Shown: positions 41,564 to 50,174 of the stretch, piece by piece | How positions within the stretch are numbered: the first letter of the stretch is position 1 | Layout: each line of letters opens with the position of its first letter | Source: Luteibacter yeojuensis | GTDB taxonomy: Bacteria > Pseudomonadota > Gammaproteobacteria > Xanthomonadales > Rhodanobacteraceae | Length of the DNA: 64,000 bases | Assembly: GCF_011742875.1 (NCBI RefSeq) | Contig: NZ_JAAQTL010000001.1 | Location: 3,162,001 to 3,226,000 of the forward strand | Reading direction: 5' to 3' | Made by a program: the position numbers and the translations under genes | Notes under the pieces: model-generated | Seen by the model: only the letters and a program-made list of their open reading frames with translations | Databases searched by the model: none | What the model was told of the DNA's origin: nothing

Positions 41564-41601
41564 AAAAAAACATGGCCCTCGCGCTCACGCGGAGGGCCAT
41601 G
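41564..41601 (-). terminator. Intrinsic terminator on the minus strand
   Basis: On the minus strand ATGGCCCTC...GCG pairs with CGC...GAGGGCCAT (one bulged base) around a short loop, followed by seven T residues. It implies a minus-strand transcript arriving from the region 41602-42100. Confidence 0.8.
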
Positions 41602-41868
41602 GCGACCGTCCCTGGGGTCCAGTGGCCTGAGCCACCCTACGCGGCCCGGCAAAGCCGGCGCAGCGTCATCGCCGATGAAGGGGGGATCGATCCTGAAGCT
41701 AAGGGACGGACGGCATCCTGCCGTCGGATCGGTCACCGGCGATTGCTTGGCCTCGCCCAGGTGACCGGGCGGGGCTGGACCTCATCTTGCGTAGGTCGGC
41801 CGCCGGCGGATATAGGAGGATTCTTAAAATTGGTGCGGATTTACCTCGATCGCGTCGAAAGGCCGTTT
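41602..41868 (-). ncRNA. Candidate structured RNA or 3' untranslated region
   Basis: About 265 bases between the 58-residue gene and the terminator with no supported coding sequence. GGTCCAG at 41616-41622 pairs with CTGGACC at 41775-41781, and inside are nested hairpins: GTGG/CCAC, CCGGC/GCCGG, TCATCG/CGATGA, GACGGCA/TGCCGTC and GGTCACC/GGTGACC. Together with the minus-strand terminator this suggests a stable RNA, either processed from the small gene's transcript or independent. I recognise no known RNA family; the resemblance of one segment to 6S RNA is weak. Confidence 0.35.
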
Positions 41869-42045
41869 TCAGGCGGGCGCGTGGCTGTCCTGGGGGCTGC
41901 GGCGGCGCTCGGAACGCGGGCGGTCCGGGTGCGCCTGGCGCGGCGGCTTGGCCGGCTGGGGAACGATCACCCCCCGACTGGCCAGACTGCGCAGGTAGGC
42001 ACAGTCGAAGGAGCCGTAATCGCGTTTACCGGGTTCTCTTTGCAT
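41869..42045 (-). CDS. Small basic protein, 58 residues, unknown function
   Basis: Begins MQREPGKRDYGSFDCAYLRS and continues LASRGVIVPQPAKPP before a proline/arginine-rich tail ending DSHAPA. The ribosome site AGGAGAAAGACG directly before the ATG is strong. The N-terminal half looks folded (one Cys, aromatic residues), while the tail is probably disordered and nucleic-acid-binding. A minus-strand terminator ~270 bases downstream fits this gene's transcript. No family recognised. It follows the VirJ-like gene on the same strand with a 126-base gap, so it might also be read from the mprF operon. Confidence 0.6.
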   Translation of the reverse strand: MQREPGKRDYGSFDCAYLRSLASRGVIVPQPAKPPRQAHPDRPRSERRRSPQDSHAPA

Positions 42046-42171
42046 CGTCTTTCTCCTGCCGTGCCTAGCCCGCCCCGAAGGTACAGCGTGGGCGTCGGAG
42101 GAGAAATTTTCGGTGGCACGCCGGTGAACGTTCCGTGACAGTCCTTCACGTTCGTCGGACCCCTGGCGACG

Positions 42172-42978
42172 TTAAGGCCGCGTGGACGTCTCCGGCGGCT
42201 TTCCGGGCATGCGCTGGATGAGTTCCGTCGCCAGCGTTTCGTAGTTTTCGTCGAAGTGGTGCGAGCCGGGTTTGCGATAAACCTCAACGAACGAGGGCAG
42301 CTTCGGGTCGGTGCAGCCGCTCTCGTCCGCGTCTTCCGCGCCGTAATAGCAGGCCATCGGCGGCCTGCCGCTCAACGCGGCTATCGGTGGCATGGCATCC
42401 GTATGCACCACGGGATTCAGCCATTGCAGGAAATTGTGCGTGTGGGTGGTCCACCAGCCCTGCTGCATGTAGCCCTCGAGCTCGATCTCGAAGTTCACGT
42501 CGCGGCTGGCGGAAAGCAGCACGAGCTGGCTCAGGCGCGCACGGTTGGAAGGCCTCAGCCTGCCAACGATGGTGGGCAGCACGTCGGCGCCGAACGAGTA
42601 ACCGATCAGCAGCACGCGGGTCTTGTTCCACTGGCGCGTATAGCGGTCCAGAAGGCCGTCCAGGTCGTGCGCGGATTCCTCCGGCGAGCGATAGCGCCAG
42701 AAATACTTGAACGTGCTGACACCCGCGACGGGGATCCCGCGTTCCGTGAACACGGCACCGAGGCGCTGGTCGAGGTCCCACCAGCCGCCGTCGCCGGAGT
42801 AGATCACCACCAGCAGGTCTTCCTCGGCCGCCGGGGCCTCCTTCAGGGCCGGAAGCTCGATGGTGGATTTCTCCATGGACGCATGGGTCCATGGATGCCA
42901 TGCGAGGATACCCAGCAGCACAAGCGCCAGGACGGACCACAGGGTGTACCGCACCCCCTTCCTTATCGCGGGCTTCAT
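42172..42978 (-). CDS. VirJ/AcvB-type lipase, probable aminoacyl-phosphatidylglycerol hydrolase
   Basis: 268 residues with an N-terminal membrane anchor (TLWSVLALVLLGILAW) and an alpha/beta-hydrolase domain facing the periplasm: VVIYSGDGGWWDLDQ near residue 57, nucleophile Ser128 in LIGYSFGAD, and a terminal GSHHFDENY with the catalytic His. Members of this family (AcvB/AtvA/VirJ, and PA0919 of Pseudomonas) hydrolyse aminoacyl-phosphatidylglycerol and are encoded with the synthase. Here the ATG overlaps the mprF stop by four bases. The pair would therefore set the level of positively charged lipid, affecting cationic peptide and acid resistance. The hydrolase role is inferred from family and context. 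Confidence 0.85.
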   Translation of the reverse strand: MKPAIRKGVRYTLWSVLALVLLGILAWHPWTHASMEKSTIELPALKEAPAAEEDLLVVIYSGDGGWWDLDQRLGAVFTERGIPVAGVSTFKYFWRYRSPEESAHDLDGLLDRYTRQWNKTRVLLIGYSFGADVLPTIVGRLRPSNRARLSQLVLLSASRDVNFEIELEGYMQQGWWTTHTHNFLQWLNPVVHTDAMPPIAALSGRPPMACYYGAEDADESGCTDPKLPSFVEVYRKPGSHHFDENYETLATELIQRMPGKPPETSTRP

Positions 42979-45650
42979 CGACGCATCACCCCGCCGATGC
43001 CGCCGGAGATCAGGCTGGCGACATTGGCCAGCGCGAGCGGAAGGGCGATGCCGCCGGGCACCGCGATGTACCGCGGTTCCCACTCGGGATCGAACTTGTC
43101 CTTGTAGCGGTGCAGGCCGCGGAAGTTGTAGAAGCGTTCGCCGCGGCCGAACACGATGGCGCCGAAGCGGCTCCACAGGGGTGCCGCGCGGCGGTTCCGC
43201 AGGCCCGAAAGGGGGGCCATGCCGAGGTTGAACCAGCGATAGCCCTCGGCTTTCGCCCAGACCATCAGTTCGATGAACAGGAAATCCATGATGCCGGAAG
43301 GGCCCTCGGGAACGTGACGCATGAGATCGACGGAGGCTTCCTCCTTCGTCGCGGTAACGAAAACGTTGGCGAAGGCCACGGGCTCGTCGCCCTGCCAGAC
43401 CACCGCCATGGGCGTGCGCGAGAGATAGCGCTCGTCGAACAGGCCGAGCGAGAAGCGTTTTTCGCGTACTTTCTTGTCGCGCATCCACGCGTCGGAAATG
43501 ACCTTCAGTCTCGGCAGCAGCGCCGGGACGTCCTCGACGGGAACGATTTCCATGCGCAGGCCTTCGCGCGACAGCTTGTTGACCGTGCCCCGCAAGGTCT
43601 TCTTCGACTTGCCGTCGAGGTTGAAATCGGCCAGGCGTACGCGCGCCTCCTCGCCCACCTTGAGCAGCGTCATGCCGACTTCGAGATAGAGGTCGAGGTC
43701 GCGCGGCCGCACCTGGTAGAACAGCGGCCAGCCGCCCGCACGCTCGCAGCCCTCGCGGAACGCCCAGACCATCTCGCGCCGGGCATCCTCGTCGGTGCCC
43801 ACGGGATCGCCCATGGCGACCCAGCTGCGCCCTTCCACGTCGTACATGATGAAGGCGCGGTCGCCCGGCGCGAACATCAGCATCTTGTCGCCGACGAGCG
43901 CGAGGTGCGCCTGGGCCGAATCGAACCCCTTCACCAGGGGCATGGCGCGGGCCAGTTCGGCTTCGCCGGGGAGCGCGCGGCGCGGCCGCGCAGGACGGAT
44001 GAGGTTCGCCAGCGCGAACAGCATCACGACGGCGGTAGCGCCGACCAGCGCGCGCAGCGCACGCGGTGCCCCGCCGTGACGGAAGCTGAATTCCCACCAG
44101 AGGTTGTTGCTGTATTCGACGTGCTTGAAGCTGAAGAACACCAGCCAGGTGGCGCAGGCCAGCACGGAGGCGATCGCCAGCACCCAGCCCGGCGAGAATG
44201 TGGCGCGGAACAGCGAGGCCCGGCGGTAGAAGTGCCGGTGCGCCGGGGCCAGGGCGAGGGCCAGCAGGGCGAGGAGTGTCGCTTCCTCGTAGTCGATGCC
44301 CTTGAGCAGCGAGAAGACCGCACCGAGGATCAGCAGCACCAGCGTCAGCACATAGGCCGCATCCAGCCGCCGTTGCAGGCCGCGCGAGAGGATCAGCAAG
44401 AGCATGCCCACCACGCTGGACAGGAAGTGCGATACCTCCACCAGCGGTAACGGCACGAAGCCGCGAAGGATCTCCATGCGGCCGGGAATGGCGAGCGTGG
44501 CGCCGGAGAACAGCAGTACGGCGCCGCAGACGAGCGTGAGCCCGGCGAAGAACGGCGGAAGCAGGCTGCTGAACCACGGGGTGATCAGTGCGGCGTGACG
44601 CAGGGCACGCACCTCGCGCCCGATCACCAGGAGCGTGGCCACGCCCAGCGGCAGCAGGTAATAGACAAGGCGGAAGGCGGCGAGCGAACCGAGTATGGGT
44701 GCCTCGAGGCCGTGGTTGCCGGTGGCGCCGAAGCCGGCCAGCATCACCGCCTCGAACACACCCAGTCCGCCGGGTACGTGGCTGATCAGGCCGGCCATCT
44801 GCGCCAGCACGAAGATCGCAAGGAAGTGCCCGAAGCCGCCCGCGATCGCCTCCGGCATCAGCACGTAGAGCACGCCGGCGGCCAGGCCCCAGTCGAGCGC
44901 GCCGACGACGATCTGGCGTGCCGCGGCGGCGGGTGTGGGCGTGTTGATCGACCAGCGCCAGAGCCGCACCGGATGGCGCACCGCCACCGCGATGCCGAAC
45001 CAGGCCAGCGGCACCAGTGCGAGGACGATCGCCAGCGGAAGGCGCAGCCCGGAGAAAGGCACCTCGGGCGGGATCGGCACCAGGAGCAAGGTGACGCCGG
45101 TAAGCGCGGCAAGCCCGAGCCAGAAACTCAGCGTGGTGTACAGGACCACGCGCGCCACCTCGCCCGTGGTCAGCCCCGCCTGGACGTAGAAGCGATAGCG
45201 GATCGAGCCGGAGACCAGCAGCGACATGCCCAGCGCGTTCGAGAACGCGTAACTGATGAAGGAGATGAAACCCACCCGGGGCGCGGGCAGGCGCTTCCCG
45301 ATGCTGGTCAGGCCGAACCAGTCGTAGAGCGTCATGACCGCAAAGCCCCCGGCGGTCAGCAGCACGGCCACGACGATGTCGGTATTCGGCAAGGAGTGCA
45401 CATAACCGGCGATCTGCCGGTAGGTGACCTCGCTGGCCATGGCATGCAGCGCCCATAAGGCCAGGCAAAGGAGGACGACGGACAGCACCGGGCCCCCCGC
45501 GCGCCGCAGGAGGGTCGCGTAAAGGGCTCGCCGGGTACTGGCAGGGTCGGTCGACGGGAGCTCCGTCCGGGTCTCGTGCTCCACGTCCGCCGTGGCTCCG
45601 ATGGGTTCGTAAGGCCGTGTAGGGTGCCACAGAGCGAAGGCCGGCGGCAT
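42975..45650 (-). CDS. mprF: Aminoacyl-phosphatidylglycerol synthase (MprF family)
   Basis: An 891-residue inner-membrane enzyme that transfers lysine or alanine from tRNA to phosphatidylglycerol and flips the product. The N-terminal two thirds (to about residue 560) hold roughly 13-14 membrane segments with the flippase motif region HVPGGLGVFEAVML. The C-terminal cytoplasmic DUF2156/GNAT-like domain carries RSWVAMGDPVG, ADFNLDGKSKKTLRG and YRWFNLGMAPLSGL. The lipid's amino acid cannot be told from sequence. I use the ATG at 45650, although its ribosome site is weak; a GTG about 22 codons later is possible. Operon with the VirJ-like hydrolase; divergent from the LTA-synthase-like gene. Confidence 0.93.
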   Translation of the reverse strand: MPPAFALWHPTRPYEPIGATADVEHETRTELPSTDPASTRRALYATLLRRAGGPVLSVVLLCLALWALHAMASEVTYRQIAGYVHSLPNTDIVVAVLLTAGGFAVMTLYDWFGLTSIGKRLPAPRVGFISFISYAFSNALGMSLLVSGSIRYRFYVQAGLTTGEVARVVLYTTLSFWLGLAALTGVTLLLVPIPPEVPFSGLRLPLAIVLALVPLAWFGIAVAVRHPVRLWRWSINTPTPAAAARQIVVGALDWGLAAGVLYVLMPEAIAGGFGHFLAIFVLAQMAGLISHVPGGLGVFEAVMLAGFGATGNHGLEAPILGSLAAFRLVYYLLPLGVATLLVIGREVRALRHAALITPWFSSLLPPFFAGLTLVCGAVLLFSGATLAIPGRMEILRGFVPLPLVEVSHFLSSVVGMLLLILSRGLQRRLDAAYVLTLVLLILGAVFSLLKGIDYEEATLLALLALALAPAHRHFYRRASLFRATFSPGWVLAIASVLACATWLVFFSFKHVEYSNNLWWEFSFRHGGAPRALRALVGATAVVMLFALANLIRPARPRRALPGEAELARAMPLVKGFDSAQAHLALVGDKMLMFAPGDRAFIMYDVEGRSWVAMGDPVGTDEDARREMVWAFREGCERAGGWPLFYQVRPRDLDLYLEVGMTLLKVGEEARVRLADFNLDGKSKKTLRGTVNKLSREGLRMEIVPVEDVPALLPRLKVISDAWMRDKKVREKRFSLGLFDERYLSRTPMAVVWQGDEPVAFANVFVTATKEEASVDLMRHVPEGPSGIMDFLFIELMVWAKAEGYRWFNLGMAPLSGLRNRRAAPLWSRFGAIVFGRGERFYNFRGLHRYKDKFDPEWEPRYIAVPGGIALPLALANVASLISGGIGGVMRR

Positions 45651-45678
45651 ACCGCGATTTCTTGCCGGACCGTCGCCG

Positions 45679-45698
45679 TAGGAGCCGCCATGGCGGCT
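45679..45698. repeat. Single REP-like half-element
   Basis: TAGGAGCCGCCATGGCGGCT without a facing partner, in the promoter region between mprF and the LTA-synthase-like gene. Confidence 0.6.
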
Positions 45699-45813
45699 GC
45701 TTCCCAGGAACGAAAGCTTGCGCTAAGGAAGAGGAAAGCTTGATGTAAGCACCGGTTCTTACCCTGCCATGACGCCGTGCTCCATTCCGAAGCCGGCCTG
45801 CCCGTGAGGTTTC

Positions 45814-47775
45814 ATGCATTCCGCTTCCCCGGCCGCCGGCGCTCTCCGTCAGCGCTTCAGGCCCCTGCTCTGGTTCGGCGTTCTCTTCGTCGGTGTCGCC
45901 TTCCTGGTCCGTCTGATCCTCCTGGTGAAGACGCGCCACGAGGTGCCTTTCGACCTGGGGCAGTGGGCGTACCTGTTCGCCGTCGGCTTCGGCTACGACG
46001 TCGTCACCTTCATCTACTTCTCCTGGCCGCTGGTGCTGGCGCTATGGCTGCTGCCCCGCCGTGCCTACCTCTCGCGCTGGGGGCACGGGATCTTCTTCGG
46101 CCTGTGCGCCGTGCTCGCATTCGCCGTCCTCTACCTGGCGGCGGCGGAGCTCGTGTTCTGGGGCGAGTTCAGCGCGCGCTTCAACTTCATCGCGGTGGAC
46201 TACCTGGTCTATACGCACGAGGTCGTGGGCAATATCCGCGAGTCCTACCCCATCGTCACCTGGACGGCGCTGCTGGTGGCGGCCGCCGTCGCCGTGATGT
46301 GGTTCAGCCGCCGCGTCCTCGCGGCCCGCGACGACGGTTCGCGGTTCCTTGGCCGCAGCGCCGTGGCCGGGGTCTGGCTGGTGCTTACCGTGGCCGTGAG
46401 CTTCGCGGTCAGCGGTTCCATGAAGGACCGTTCCAGCAACAACTACGTGAACGAACTGGCCGGCAACGGCATCTACCAGTTCTTCGCCGCCTTCCGCGAC
46501 AACGAGCTGAACTACGCGAAGTACTACCCCACCCTGCCCGACGACCAGGCCTTCGCGAACCTGCGCGGCCTGCTGAAGACACCCGACGCGACCTTCACCA
46601 GCGACGATCCGCACGACATCACGCGCACGATCGTGGCCGACAAGCCGGAGCAGAAACTCAACGTCGTGCTGATCAGCGTCGAGAGCCTGTCCGGCGACTA
46701 CGTGGAAGGGCTGGACGTCAGTAAGCACAAGCACCTGATGCCGAACCTCGACGCGCTGGCGTCGAAGAGCCTGTTCTTCACCCAGCTGTATGCGAACGGC
46801 ACCCGCACGGTGCGTGGCCTCGAGGCCTTGTCGCTATCCGTGCCGCCGACGCCCGGCGAGTCGATCGTGAAGCGGCCGGACGACGAAAACCTCTGGTCGC
46901 TTGCCGACGTGTTCAATGCGAAAGGCTATGTCTCCGAGTTCCTCTACGGCGGCTACGGCTACTTCGACAACATGAACCACTTCTTCGCCAGCAACGGCTA
47001 CACGGCGGTGGACCGCAACGCCATCGCCGACAAGGACATCCACGCGGAGAACGTGTGGGGCGTGGCCGACGAGGACCTTTTCACGCTCGTGATGAAGCGG
47101 ATGGACGCGGCTTACGCGAAGGGCAAGCCGTACTTCGGTCATGTGATGACCACCTCCAACCACCGCCCATACACGTTCCCGGAGGGCCGGGTGAAGCTGC
47201 CGCAGGGTTCGCGCCGCGCGGCCGTGCAGTACACCGACTGGGCGATCGCGGATTTCCTGAAGCGCGCGGCGACGAAGCCGTGGTTCGACGACACGATCTT
47301 CATCATCACCGCCGACCATTGCGCCACCAGCGCGGGCAAGACCAGCCTGCCGGTGGACCGCTATCACATTCCGCTGTTCATCTACTCGCCCAAGCACGTG
47401 CAGCCGGGTCGGGTGGACCGCCTGATGAGCCAGATCGACATCCCGCCGACGCTGCTCGGCATGCTCGGCTTCAGCTACACCTCGCGGTTCTACGGTTACG
47501 ACCTGTTCCGCCTGGAGCCGGGCCGCGAGCGCGCGTTCCTCAGTACGTACCAGGAACTCGGCTACCTGCACGACGACCGCCTCACGTCGCTGATCCCGCG
47601 CATGCCCGTGAAGCAGATGCTGCCCGAGCGCACGACCGGCGATGCCACGCCGCTGGCGCATCCGGACCCGGTCGACGCGAAGGACGCCATCACGTATTAC
47701 CAGACGGCGTCGTACCTGTTCACCAACGGGTTGATGAAGCACACCGTCGTTCCTGCGAAGGCCGGGGCCCAGTGA
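45814..47775 (+). CDS. LTA-synthase-like membrane sulfatase-fold enzyme
   Basis: 653 residues. Five N-terminal membrane segments (about 18-200) anchor a periplasmic alkaline-phosphatase/sulfatase domain from about residue 280. Metal and nucleophile residues are E290 in VVLISVESLSGD, T330 in YANGTRTVRG, and the D-H of FIITADHCATS. The family transfers phosphoglycerol (LtaS, OpgB) or phosphoethanolamine; in Gram-negatives periplasmic glucans or lipid A are possible acceptors. The exact donor and acceptor are not readable. The extreme C-terminus (HTVVPAKAGAQ) is encoded by the left arm of a mobile-type palindrome, so the reading frame has been extended or altered by repeat insertion. It faces mprF across a 163-base promoter region. 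Confidence 0.87.
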   Translation: MHSASPAAGALRQRFRPLLWFGVLFVGVAFLVRLILLVKTRHEVPFDLGQWAYLFAVGFGYDVVTFIYFSWPLVLALWLLPRRAYLSRWGHGIFFGLCAVLAFAVLYLAAAELVFWGEFSARFNFIAVDYLVYTHEVVGNIRESYPIVTWTALLVAAAVAVMWFSRRVLAARDDGSRFLGRSAVAGVWLVLTVAVSFAVSGSMKDRSSNNYVNELAGNGIYQFFAAFRDNELNYAKYYPTLPDDQAFANLRGLLKTPDATFTSDDPHDITRTIVADKPEQKLNVVLISVESLSGDYVEGLDVSKHKHLMPNLDALASKSLFFTQLYANGTRTVRGLEALSLSVPPTPGESIVKRPDDENLWSLADVFNAKGYVSEFLYGGYGYFDNMNHFFASNGYTAVDRNAIADKDIHAENVWGVADEDLFTLVMKRMDAAYAKGKPYFGHVMTTSNHRPYTFPEGRVKLPQGSRRAAVQYTDWAIADFLKRAATKPWFDDTIFIITADHCATSAGKTSLPVDRYHIPLFIYSPKHVQPGRVDRLMSQIDIPPTLLGMLGFSYTSRFYGYDLFRLEPGRERAFLSTYQELGYLHDDRLTSLIPRMPVKQMLPERTTGDATPLAHPDPVDAKDAITYYQTASYLFTNGLMKHTVVPAKAGAQ

Positions 47776-47838
47776 CTCGAGCGCGCGGCTGAATCGGCGC
47801 GCTGAAGACGCCGGGTTCCTGCCTTCGCAGGAACGACG
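47745..47838. repeat. Palindromic repeat with 18-bp perfect arms, overlapping a gene end
   Basis: CGTCGTTCCTGCGAAGGC at 47745-47762 and its exact inverse at 47821-47838, with a GCGCGCGGCTGAATCGGCGCGC hairpin between. A different family from the TAGGAGCCGC elements. The left arm encodes the last ten residues of the LTA-synthase-like protein; the right arm ends 16 bases before the nadV stop. Confidence 0.85.
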
Positions 47839-47853
47839 AGCCCGGGCCGGGGT

Positions 47854-49290
47854 TCAACGTCCGGCGGCGGCGCGTTCGCGGACTTCCGCGAACGTCCACT
47901 CGCGCTTCAGTTCCCCGTTCTCCCACACGGTGACCATCGCCTCCTCCCAGCCGGGTTCGATGGCGCCGGCCGGGAGCGACACCGCATCGCCCGGTAGCGG
48001 TACGGTGCGATAGCTGCCGTACTCGCGATGGCGCAGCAAGGTCATGCGCCCGCGCTTGGACATCTTGCCCTGGTCGGTCACGGGATCCTTCCAGACGTCC
48101 CGCCACTGCCCGTCGACGCGCGCGGCGGAGCACTTCAGCGCGAACTTCTGCGTATCGCGGGTGAGCTTCTGCAACAGCGCGCCGCCCATGCCGAAGGCGA
48201 GGTTGTCGGCGGCATAGCCGGCACAGGTGATGCGCTCGAGGATCGCGCGGATGCTTTCCGGGTTCACGCCGTCACCCTGGATCACGCGAACGTGGTTCAG
48301 CACGCGGTACCCCTTGCCGTTCACCGTGCTGCCGAAAGCCTCGTTGAGCAGGCTCACGCAGCGATGCACGACCTCGACCGGGTCGCCCGAATCCGGACGC
48401 ACCACCACGGTGGCGCCCGAGGCGATCACCTCATCGCGCAGCGTCTTGCCCCAGTGTTCCGAAATGGCGTGGAAGATGTCGTAGCTGTCCGACACCACCG
48501 CGACCAGCGAACCCGGTCGCGCGAAACGCCTGAGCATGTTGCGGTAGGCGTCCACCTCATGGTCGCGCCCCCAGCTGGTGATCGTGCTGTGCTCGGCGGC
48601 CGGAATGGAAAATCCCGCCATGGCCTCGCCGTAGTACGCGCGTGCGGCAAGCACGCCGGACACCGTGTCGGTGCCCATGAAATTGACGAGGTGCGCCATG
48701 CCGCCAAGGCCGGCGGATTCCGCGCTGGATACGCCGCGCGCGCCGAAATCGTGCAGCTTGAAGGCGATCTGCCCGGCCGGGTCGTCGGAGCTGCGCTCCA
48801 GGTAATGCAGGATCGTGCGCCGCGCCTGCCAGCTGATCGTGGACACCGTCACCGGATACCACAGCCGAAGCAGCAGTGTTTCCAGGTAGGAGGGAAGCCA
48901 GTAGGCCCTGGGATCGGTCGACTCGATGGTCACGAGGGCCTGGTGCGTGGGTACGACGCTGCCTTCGGGCACGGCGCGCACGCGTACCGGCAAGCGTCCG
49001 GCGTGCGCGTCGACGATGTGGCGCCAGCCTTCTTCGTTGAAGGGCTCGCCGTGCGCCGCGAAGAAATCGCGCGCCTCGTCCACGTGAGCATGGGTGACGG
49101 GGTGGCCGAGGCGCGCCTTCAGGATGGCCTGGAGGCCGAAGAACACCGTGCTTTCGTAGCTGCCGCCGCGCGACTCCACGTAGAAGAACGTGGTATCGGT
49201 GCCCGGCGGGTATTGCAGCCAATGGCTGGCCTTGTAGCTGTCGGTGTCGAGGATCGGGTTGTCGAGGTAGGGCGTGCCGTGGGTCGTCAT
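47854..49290 (-). CDS. nadV: Nicotinamide phosphoribosyltransferase
   Basis: Makes nicotinamide mononucleotide from nicotinamide and PRPP (NAD salvage). 478 residues, the length of vertebrate-type NAMPT. ILDTDSYKASHWLQYPPGT at the N-terminus, FKLHDFGARGVSSAES (the Asp that selects the amide substrate in NAMPT), MAHLVNFMGTDTVSGV, and the phosphoribosyl motif VVRPDSGDPVEVV. These resemble human NAMPT more than nicotinate-specific PncB. ATG at 49290 (MTTHGTPYLDN); an ATG four codons earlier is equally possible. Stands alone, followed by the long palindrome and preceded by pirin on the same strand after 35 bases, so the two may be co-transcribed. Confidence 0.93.
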   Translation of the reverse strand: MTTHGTPYLDNPILDTDSYKASHWLQYPPGTDTTFFYVESRGGSYESTVFFGLQAILKARLGHPVTHAHVDEARDFFAAHGEPFNEEGWRHIVDAHAGRLPVRVRAVPEGSVVPTHQALVTIESTDPRAYWLPSYLETLLLRLWYPVTVSTISWQARRTILHYLERSSDDPAGQIAFKLHDFGARGVSSAESAGLGGMAHLVNFMGTDTVSGVLAARAYYGEAMAGFSIPAAEHSTITSWGRDHEVDAYRNMLRRFARPGSLVAVVSDSYDIFHAISEHWGKTLRDEVIASGATVVVRPDSGDPVEVVHRCVSLLNEAFGSTVNGKGYRVLNHVRVIQGDGVNPESIRAILERITCAGYAADNLAFGMGGALLQKLTRDTQKFALKCSAARVDGQWRDVWKDPVTDQGKMSKRGRMTLLRHREYGSYRTVPLPGDAVSLPAGAIEPGWEEAMVTVWENGELKREWTFAEVRERAAAGR

Positions 49291-49325
49291 GACCCACAGC
49301 ATACCCCCGGCATGCCGCCGGCCGG

Positions 49326-50027
49326 TCAGGCGGCGGTGTCGACCAGTACCAGCTCCGCATCCGCGCTCGCGGTGACGCGCAGGACCGTCTCGTCGTGGAT
49401 CGCCGCGCCGTCGCCCTTGTTCAGGACGGTTCCGTTCACTTCCACGGAACCGGCGGCCGGCACCATGTATGCGAAGCGGCCCGGGGCCAACGTGTACTCC
49501 ACCGTGTCGCCCGCCTTGACGCTGGCGCCGAGCACGCGGGCATCGGTGCGGATCGGCAGGGCGTCCCCGTCGCCGGCGATGCCGCTGGCGAGGGTGACGA
49601 AGTGGCCCGAGCGCTCGCCCTTCGGGAAGGGTCGGGTACCCCACGAAGGTGCCTTCCGCTCGCCGTCGGGAATGATCCAGATCTGGAAGATCCGCGTCGT
49701 TCCCGGCTCGGCGTTGTATTCGGCGTGACGGATGCCGGTACCGGCGCTCATTACCTGGACATCGCCCGCTTCCGTACGGCCCTTGTTGCCGAGGCTGTCC
49801 TCATGGGTGATCGCGCCTTCGCGGACGTAGGTGATGATCTCCATGTCCGAATGCGGGTGCGGCGGGAAGCCGGTGCCCGGAGCGATCGTATCGTCGTTCC
49901 ACACACGCAGCGCACCCCAGCCCATGCGCTTGGGGTCGTGGTACGAGGCGAACGAAAAATGGTGCTTCGCATCGAGCCAACCGTGATTGGCTCCACCGAG
50001 GCTGTCGAAGCGGCGAACGTCGATCAT
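49326..50027 (-). CDS. Pirin-family protein
   Basis: A 233-residue bicupin. The N-terminal cupin keeps the metal site: two His in [15 protein letters not shown], then His and Glu in [14 protein letters not shown]. Bacterial pirins can act as quercetin 2,3-dioxygenases or as redox-linked modulators; the role here is undetermined. The ATG at 50027 has GGGGAG eight bases upstream; the frame runs much further back but through non-coding DNA and the antisense of the next gene. Divergent from the flavin-dependent oxidoreductase. Confidence 0.9.
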   Translation of the reverse strand: MIDVRRFDSLGGANHGWLDAKHHFSFASYHDPKRMGWGALRVWNDDTIAPGTGFPPHPHSDMEIITYVREGAITHEDSLGNKGRTEAGDVQVMSAGTGIRHAEYNAEPGTTRIFQIWIIPDGERKAPSWGTRPFPKGERSGHFVTLASGIAGDGDALPIRTDARVLGASVKAGDTVEYTLAPGRFAYMVPAAGSVEVNGTVLNKGDGAAIHDETVLRVTASADAELVLVDTAA

Positions 50028-50174
50028 GTGGTACTCCCCGGGATTACCGGACTGGATGAGTGGATGGGTGTATTTTCCTCTTTTCATCCGATGGTGGCGC
50101 ATCGTTCGCCGGAACGGATTGTTTCCTCCAGGCACCGATCCCATGTGGAACGGATCCCCCGAAGGCGCTCCCTC

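Noticed and set aside
41602-41868. 6S RNA (ssrS)
   Set aside because: One segment (GGTCCAGTGGCCTGAGCC) recalls the 6S closing region, but the terminator is on the opposite strand, no central bubble is evident and the usual neighbours are absent.
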